Origin: Purshia tridentata
Lineage: Eukaryota > Streptophyta > Magnoliopsida > Rosales > Rosaceae
NCBI GenBank assembly: GCA_003254885.1
Contig: QANT01006335.1
Location: 1-64,000, forward strand
Length of the DNA: 64,000 nucleotides
Reading direction: 5' to 3'
Shown in pieces: positions 57,690-64,000 of the stretch (position 1 is the first letter of the stretch; each line of letters starts with the position of its first letter). The notes beneath the pieces were generated by a model that saw only the letters and a program-made list of their open reading frames with translations, had not been told where the DNA came from and did no database searches. The position numbers and the translations under genes were made by a program.

Positions 57690-60600
57690 TCATTTCTTCT
57701 TGGCAATGAAGAGACCCCACTTCTGCTCTCCAGAGTTACTCCTCACAAGCTTTGCCTTCCATCCACCAACAATGTCATTATAGTCCTCCTGTGTGTATTT
57801 CAATCAAAAAGAGTCAGAAGAATGAATGCTTTGAGATCAATGCAAAAAGCGCAGAAAGAAGGAAGAAACGCACTTCAGAAAAGTCCTGGATGAATGCCTC
57901 CTTGTCCTTCTCAACAGCATCCAATTCCCGCTGCAGAACTTCTTTAAACTAATGCACCAAAACAATTTGGCTTCAGATCAGGAAGCCCAAACGTAAACAT
58001 TTAAACAAAACTACAGTAACATTGCTTTATAAAGACCTGCTCAGTACGATCCTCAGCAATGACCTCATCAAAACCAGCGTCCTTAAGCATCTGAGGTTAG
58101 TATAAACATACAAGTAATATTTTAGGTCAAGGAAATATGAATAAACATTTTATAAGGCGGGGCCAAGTAAAAGCAATCAGATGGAAAATTGCACACATAC
58201 CTGACCATATGCTTTTACATCATGGAGATCATATCCTCTTTGCTTAATATACTCAGAAAACTCTGCCGATGGAGTTCCAGCACTCCTACAGTAATCAGTG
58301 ATGAGAACTTTACCTCCTGGCTTCAACCATTTGTAGAAGGATTGGAATAAAGCGGGTTTGTCCTGTTCGAATATTAGTGATGAGTTTAATCAGTCAATTT
58401 GGCAATCAGAGAATGGTCATAAGATTTTGAATCTGTAGAGATAAATATGCTAAAAAAATATTAGAAGTATTCTTCCCAGGATATTAGGTGCAGAGAATGG
58501 TTATTTTCTTAGCAACATAAAGGTAACCATTGTTACTGAAAACTAGGTACAGTTTCAGACCCCCTTCCAGTCTGTGGGATGTGGTTTAGTGTGTATGTGG
58601 GAAAGCAATAAAAGCAAAAGAAAAGTAATAGAAATGAAAAGAAGAAAGTGCTCAGGTTGCTTAAATAACATATTTCCCAAGGAGAACAGGGATGGGGGTT
58701 CTTACTTGAATGTGTAAAATGGTGTCACGGCTGTATATCACATCAAAGGTGTGGTCAGGATATGTTTTTTTGGTGCAATCAGCAACTTCAAATTCGACAG
58801 CACACCTGAGTCCAATGGCATGTTCAAGGGCAAAGGAAATCATATTTATAGAGAGGTCAATGCCAACAACCTCCACATCAAAGTTCGCGGCCATATAAAA
58901 GTCACCTCCCCCAATGCCACAGCCAACATCTAGAACTTTCTGGCCAGGCATAAGTTCCAACTTTGCCACAAATTCCTTGGTTGTTTCTGCTCAAAAGAGA
59001 AGGGTTCACTCAGAAATGGGGGGTTATCATCTACCTCTACCACAAAATAATAGTTCACGCATACAAAAACATTTCCTTGAACCTCTATCAAACATGTTGG
59101 GAGAAACAAAATGAGAAAAGGAAAATTAATAATCGGCCAACTCATTACCAATCCCTCCGGTGCTAACAAAACCTTGTCCAAAGACTCGCTCATATCGTAA
59201 TATGCCATTACATTTATACTGGACATTATCTAAGAACTGCTGGAACCCTCTATCATCCTGTGAAGTGACTTTCTGCCATATCCAGCATATCTGTATTTAC
59301 ACAAACATCTTGTGAGTCAGGAAGTTCAACAGAAGGGATGAGCACTACAAAGTCAACTTTTGCTAATTTGATACCTGATTTTGATTCTTTTTGTTCCGAA
59401 CATAAGCTCCAATGCATTTGCAGCCGACAAGAGAGAGTTCAAAGAAATTTCCAGAATCATCATTCATATGGCATTCTTTAAAAACCTGCAGTACAATATA
59501 AATCAGAATTAAATGTCTAATGAATTAATACTAAGAAAAATTTACAAATTATCACAGACAATCTACAGGAAAAAGCATGAATTAAAACATCCATCTTAAA
59601 GTGGATTAATCTTACAGCACAAATTGAATAATCTCCCAGCCAGTACTACTACAATGAATTACTGAGAACAATGATATTATCTTCACGTATTTAGTCAACA
59701 GAGATGAGCACCTCCATAGAACATCTTGAACAGAGTAGTAAAGAAGGCAAACCTTGGTATAAATTCTGGGTTCCCGGTAATGGGTTGGGTTATATTTTCG
59801 CTTAGAGTCTCCAGATTGGTGGAAACAAGACTCTCTGAAAAAAATATATCCACCAACCTTCAACCATTTCATCATCCTTTGTGCCAAATTCTCCACCTGC
59901 AAAGTGGAAAGACATTTTGATTGGATTAGAAAAAATTACAGTAAACAGAGGAATTATCTAATGATCCCAAAACCCTGGCCAAAAAAAATATATATATATA
60001 ATGATCCCAAAACCTGCAGAAACACTAAATGATAACAAAGACATAACCTACATAATCTGTAACTCACATTGATGAAAGGGAAGAACAAGTGACACAAGAC
60101 TAATTACCTCCTTATCCGAAAGATACATAAGAAGCCAATTTGAAAATATCAAATCCACTGATTCTTCAGAAATTTTCAGGTCAGATGATGTCACATCAGC
60201 ACACATGAACTTGACGTTCTTATGGTGTCCATTAATACTTTCATTCTGAAAGTAGAATATCATAAGTAAAACCATTAATAAATAAATACATACCAGTTTC
60301 GCTTTCACTTTGAGACACAAAGCATAAAAATTAATCTTCATAAGTAGGGAACTGCTGTTACCTTCTTTATCACATTGTCAATGAAGTCCAACGCAAGAAG
60401 CTGACCAGCCTTCTGAGCTAATTCACCAGTGAAACGGCCAATACCAGCTCCCAGTTCCAAAACCGATTTACCCTCATAAGGGGGGAGCATAGAAAGCACC
60501 TGATTGATCCAATTAAATTAAAACATCATGTTAAATACACCAGAAAACAAAATGATTGAGAAGGACTCAGCTTCATATTATACAAAGGCAAAAAAATGGA

Positions 60601-61383
60601 TGAGATCATAACCCATCAAACATCACTGCTGCTTAAACAACAAAGGCCAACAAAGTCTTACGAATAACAAAAGCTTCTCACTCTCAAAAAGTTCACTTTT
60701 TTACTCTGGTCACCATATTAAGTGGATGGTATTAACTTGGGAGTTATTATTATTATTTTTTTAAACCATAATCAATTTAACGACTATTAGTCCATAACCA
60801 TAGTTTTATTGTCTTTAGTTATCCAGTGAATAGCTGAAAATTATACGTTAGCTTCCGCACTGTAACCATGGCCATGTCACTGATTCATGGGTAATTTAGT
60901 AAATGATTCATGACTCAAATAATCAGGGATCTTTCAGATTTCGTTAACGGGTCCTCGAATCAGCCTTGGGTTCAAAATTCAACTTCAATTTGGCTTCAGG
61001 TAATTCCAAGTTCCAAAGTCCAGACAGAACCCAGAGTTTGTTGTAACGGACAAAAACGGAGTACCTCACCAATATATTCAGCAGCATTGTCGTTTTGCTA
61101 AACAATGCATAGTTACAGTTATACATATATTATAAAACTCAGATATGGATACCTCAGGTCGTTCTTCTTTGTCAAGATCAGAGGCCTTGGAGTCAAGCAT
61201 CATGGCCTCGACCGTCAAATCGGCGGAGTTCTCCACCCAGTAGTTCTTCTGTATCTCACGCTCTTGTCCTACACAAACCAATCACAGCCAAAAAAAATAG
61301 TCAGAGATCCGAATCACGACCATAATTGACCTCAGAATTCAGCAGACAACGGAAATGCACACCATACCATTCAAAGTAGCCAT
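57690..61383 (-). CDS. PEAMT: Phosphoethanolamine N-methyltransferase (PEAMT/NMT)
   Basis: This enzyme methylates phosphoethanolamine three times with S-adenosylmethionine to give phosphocholine, the committed route to choline and phosphatidylcholine in plants. Exons on the minus strand: 61383-61368, 61268-61153, 60499-60362, 60245-60108, 59896-59753, 59485-59375, 59290-59149, 58986-58706, 58362-58201, 58090-58037, 57948-57874, 57788-57690. All junctions keep frame and give 491 residues, the usual plant length. Two tandem methyltransferase domains are seen, with SAM motifs [11 protein letters not shown] in the first and [11 protein letters not shown] in the second; [10 protein letters not shown] and the motif [12 protein letters not shown] follow in the second. 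The first coding exon is only 16 nt (MATLN plus one base). The leader carries a 25-codon uORF at 61561-61484, so translation is probably controlled by phosphocholine, as known for Arabidopsis NMT1. Confidence 0.96.
59959..60014 (+). repeat. Micro-insertion with poly(A) end and 16-bp flanking repeats
   Basis: TAATGATCCCAAAACC occurs perfectly at 59959-59974 and 59999-60014. Between the copies lies CTGGCC, eight A and a short TA run, 24 nt in all. It is in the PEAMT intron between exons 4 and 5, in the opposite orientation to the gene. Confidence 0.65.
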
Positions 61384-61404
61384 TGTAGACCGAAACAGCT
61401 GAGT

Positions 61405-61425
61405 GAGAGAGAGAGAGAGAGAGAG
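61405..61425. repeat. (GA)n / (CU)n tract in the PEAMT leader
   Basis: On the mRNA strand this is a CU-rich run that lies between the uORF stop and the main start codon. Confidence 0.95.
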
Positions 61426-61483
61426 CCTGAGCTGAGAATTGGAATGAGGAAGAGTTTGCGAGTGAAATGCGAAGAGAATGAGC

Positions 61484-61561
61484 TTAGGAACCCTCAACGG
61501 CAATGCGTGATCTGGAAAAGCTCCTTGATCTTCGGTTGTGCTTTTTCCCTCTCTGCTGCAT
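61484..61561 (-). CDS. Conserved-type upstream ORF of PEAMT (25 residues)
   Basis: On the minus strand the first ATG after the TATA box opens an ORF of 25 codons plus TAA. The peptide starts MQQRGKKHNRRSRSF and ends RIAVEGS, basic and Arg/Ser-rich. Its stop is 100 nt before the main ATG. Plant PEAMT genes are known to carry a conserved peptide uORF of this size (the Arabidopsis NMT1/XPL1 uORF), which represses main-ORF translation when choline or phosphocholine is high. The length, place and peptide character fit that family. I identify the family from memory, without an alignment. Confidence 0.85.
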   Translation of the reverse strand: MQQRGKKHNRRSRSFSRSRIAVEGS

Positions 61562-61630
61562 AGCCCGCACCGCAACACGCTTCTCTCGCCCGATTCTAGT
61601 GTGTGACTTTCACCCTGGCCTAGATTGGGC

Positions 61631-61638
61631 TTTTTATA
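61631..61638 (-). promoter_or_regulatory. TATA box of the PEAMT gene
   Basis: On the minus strand TATAAAAA lies 70 bp upstream of the uORF ATG. It predicts a transcription start near 61600, so that the uORF is the first AUG on the mRNA. Confidence 0.65.
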
Positions 61639-64000
61639 GAGAAAACTGAAAAAAGCCTTGGGGGCCTTTTCGTAATTCTCTCATTTCCATTGATATTGGC
61701 CCCGGCGTGGGTCCCACTGGAATCATTTTCTGTGTGTGTTTGGACTTTGGGTCCCACAGGAATCAATGACCTTTATAAAAACTCGGAAGCTGCGACGGGC
61801 CGGAGGCTAAAATGAATCCCTCTTTCGGATTTTTTTAATTAAACAAGTTTAATTTGTTTTGACACCGCAGCCCAATATTCCACTGCCACGTGCATCTGGC
61901 CCCATTTTCTTTGCGTGATTTGGATTACCGACTTCAAATAATGCATGGTATTGTGATTGAATCACTTCCGGGCCCACTAGTATCAACAACTAGATTCGTC
62001 GTTGGCAATTATTTGTATATTTTATAAACTGTGTGGTGATTAATACTGTGAAGTTGACCAAATGAAAAACTAAAAAAATTAGATAACATTTATTTTAGGT
62101 TATAAGAGACTTTTGAAAACCATCAATTTTTCTCTCTTCACCGATTTTATTTTATTTTTCAAATATTATAACAATAATTTTTTTGATAATTTCTATAAAA
62201 TTTTCATTCTTTCTTTGATAATAGTAAATTTTAAATTGAATAAATCAAATTTTAGAAGAGTTACTTGAAGAACACAAATTTCAAATAAATTTTACTCTTC
62301 AAATTACCACACGGGTCAATAAATCACAATTTAAAGAATGAATTATTAGAATATGTTGGAAATACTCTTAGGATATAAGATACATGCATGATCGCTTTAA
62401 AATTAACTGGTTAATATGAAACTAAGTACCATTTTGAACCCACCACATAATTAATCTTATAATCCTAATCATTCATTTTTAAGTCTTACTTTGAAGATTA
62501 TTATTGTAAAAAATTAACTAAATTGAAAATCATCATGAACTCATTTAACTGTGATCAAATAAATGAATAAACATTGCTTTCAATAAAAATATATAAATGG
62601 TTATTATTATAATCAAATTGTTAAATGACTTATGATTTTGAATAAATTTTACACAAATGATATTTGAAGTAAAGTATAAAAAATAAATGGTCAGAATTGT
62701 GATATTACATCACTTGATGGACCCCAAAAGGTAATTATTTTTGTATTAATTTACAAACTAGTTGATTCTAGAGCAATTTTTTAAAGAGCAAAATCTGAAA
62801 AATGTATAATTATCATAGGGCATGATTAATTAATTATATTTTTAAATAAAAATGCCACATTTAATACCAAACTTAACGCCTTCAGGGATACGATACCAAG
62901 AGCTTCAGTAGCAGCTATGCCACGTATCCCAACAAAAGTTTGGCCATTGATCCCTTACCACTTGGGACTGCATTTGGGTGCATAATTTATATACCAGACT
63001 TTCTTTCTTTGACTATCCAAATTTCTATTTGCATTTAGCTTCTTCTTTTTTCGATCGTAGTCTTCTTGTCTATCATGAAAATAAAATGCTGATATGTTTT
63101 TTGCAACTTCTCGAGATTCTAACAGCACTGGAAGGAAGAGTTGAAATTACACAAACGTTATGAATAAAAAATGATAGATCCAAGATATGTTTTACTTTAA
63201 TCTACGGCTCACAATCCCATCTCATATGATCAATTGATCACAGCAAAAATGCTTCAAAAATTAAAAGATACCGTAGAGTAGAGTTTTTTTAATAGAAAAA
63301 AAATACGTATGTAAAGATTTTTGTTTCTAACATACGTACATATACTCTCGAGGTACGTGATAATTGACGCACAGGCGCACGTGTACTATATTTTGTTTAT
63401 TATCTGTTGCCGCGTCTTTCGTCAATAATTGACAGAGAAAAAGACATATATAACCTTATTACGTTCAATATGGGAAGGTCATAACTGACTTTGTGCTGAT
63501 GGGGGGGCACCAGGCACCAACCAACCAGGTCCGTCCAACCAACCAAATTTCACGGGATCATAATTTCCGAAAATGTTGTCATTTTTTTGGGAAGTAAAAT
63601 ATCACAGAAAACAGTGCTGTTTTGTCTGTTTGTGCAAAGCGATTCGATCACTCCACGTGTTGGTATGTCCTTTGGATCTGAGGTACTTTGCCCAACAGAA
63701 CTGTCATGAGCCATGAGTCATGACTAGGGATGCGTCATGAGTCATGACCATGTGATATTGTTCTATCACCATGCCACGTGGCTTTCAACTCCAACTTCCT
63801 CATTTGCTTTTTCCATCTGAACTTGGCTTTGAAGGTTGATGAGCTCAAATATGTAACAAGATGAATGACCTGAATTGGTTGTAACTTGTGAGTAATTATA
63901 ATTAGGCAATGCTAACTGCTTTTTCTATTTACTTTTTATAATTTTTTTTAGTATGTTATATGTATTTCATTAACTTAAATATAAAATTTTAATATTTTAA
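61639..64000. other. AT-rich intergenic region at the right edge
   Basis: The first 300 bp are the PEAMT promoter. The rest is strongly AT-rich with no coding exon that I can support. ATGAGTCATGAC-type words recur at 63708-63752, giving a small cluster of GAGTCATG repeats. Confidence 0.5.

Noticed and set aside
61339-61578. Open frame that reads through the PEAMT leader into its first exon
   Set aside because: It has no ATG before the main start codon and runs into the first intron; the ATG-initiated uORF in another frame is the better reading.
1-64000. CRISPR arrays, tRNA or rRNA genes, and known conserved microRNA sequences
   Set aside because: I looked for spaced repeats, tRNA B-box words and the mature sequences of common plant miRNAs by eye and found none that I could support.

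Overview
The window is a gene-dense stretch of a flowering-plant nuclear genome, most likely a woody rosid of the Rosaceae, Prunus-like type. The plant assignment rests on spliced genes with plant-only products (a WUSCHEL-related homeobox protein, an EDR1/CTR1-type Raf kinase, plastid-targeted proteins, a P-class PPR protein). The Rosaceae guess is inference from overall sequence character. Two single N positions (1303, 32700) beside simple repeats show that this is a draft assembly.

Layout. 1-9.9 kb is repeat territory: a MITE-like element (251-685) and a 5'-truncated L1-type LINE on the minus strand (about 2508-8445, poly-A end at the low coordinate). 10.6-22.4 kb holds three plus-strand genes: an EDR1-domain Raf-like MAPKKK, a plastid FKBP of the FKBP17 type, and a DUF1295 membrane oxidoreductase. 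22.6-40 kb holds five minus-strand genes: golgin candidate 2, a RABA6-type Rab GTPase, an intronless calmodulin-like protein, an intronless PPR protein, and a small thaumatin-like protein. A foldback element interrupted by a hAT-type MITE lies upstream of the PPR gene. 40-46 kb has no recognisable gene. 46-61.6 kb holds WOX1 (minus), a beta-tubulin gene and a duplicated fragment of its 3' end (plus), an EamA transporter (plus) and phosphoethanolamine N-methyltransferase (minus), whose leader carries a 25-codon upstream ORF. The rest, to 64 kb, is AT-rich and intergenic.

The genes are not a functional cluster. From memory of Arabidopsis, the order matches two duplicated chromosome 1 blocks (At1g18160-18250 and At1g73600-73660) plus a chromosome 3 block (At3g18000-18020, with NMT1 next to WOX1). 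The window therefore looks like an ancestral gene order that Arabidopsis has split among paralogous segments.

Observations most worth checking: (1) a family of very small poly(A)-ended insertions (14-28 nt) flanked by 11-19 bp direct repeats at six places, one with an apparent empty site in a neighbouring duplicate; (2) the PEAMT uORF; (3) two independent duplications of gene 3' ends (FKBP, beta-tubulin); (4) a one-base frame disruption in an exon of the DUF1295 gene; (5) a nested MITE inside a long inverted repeat.
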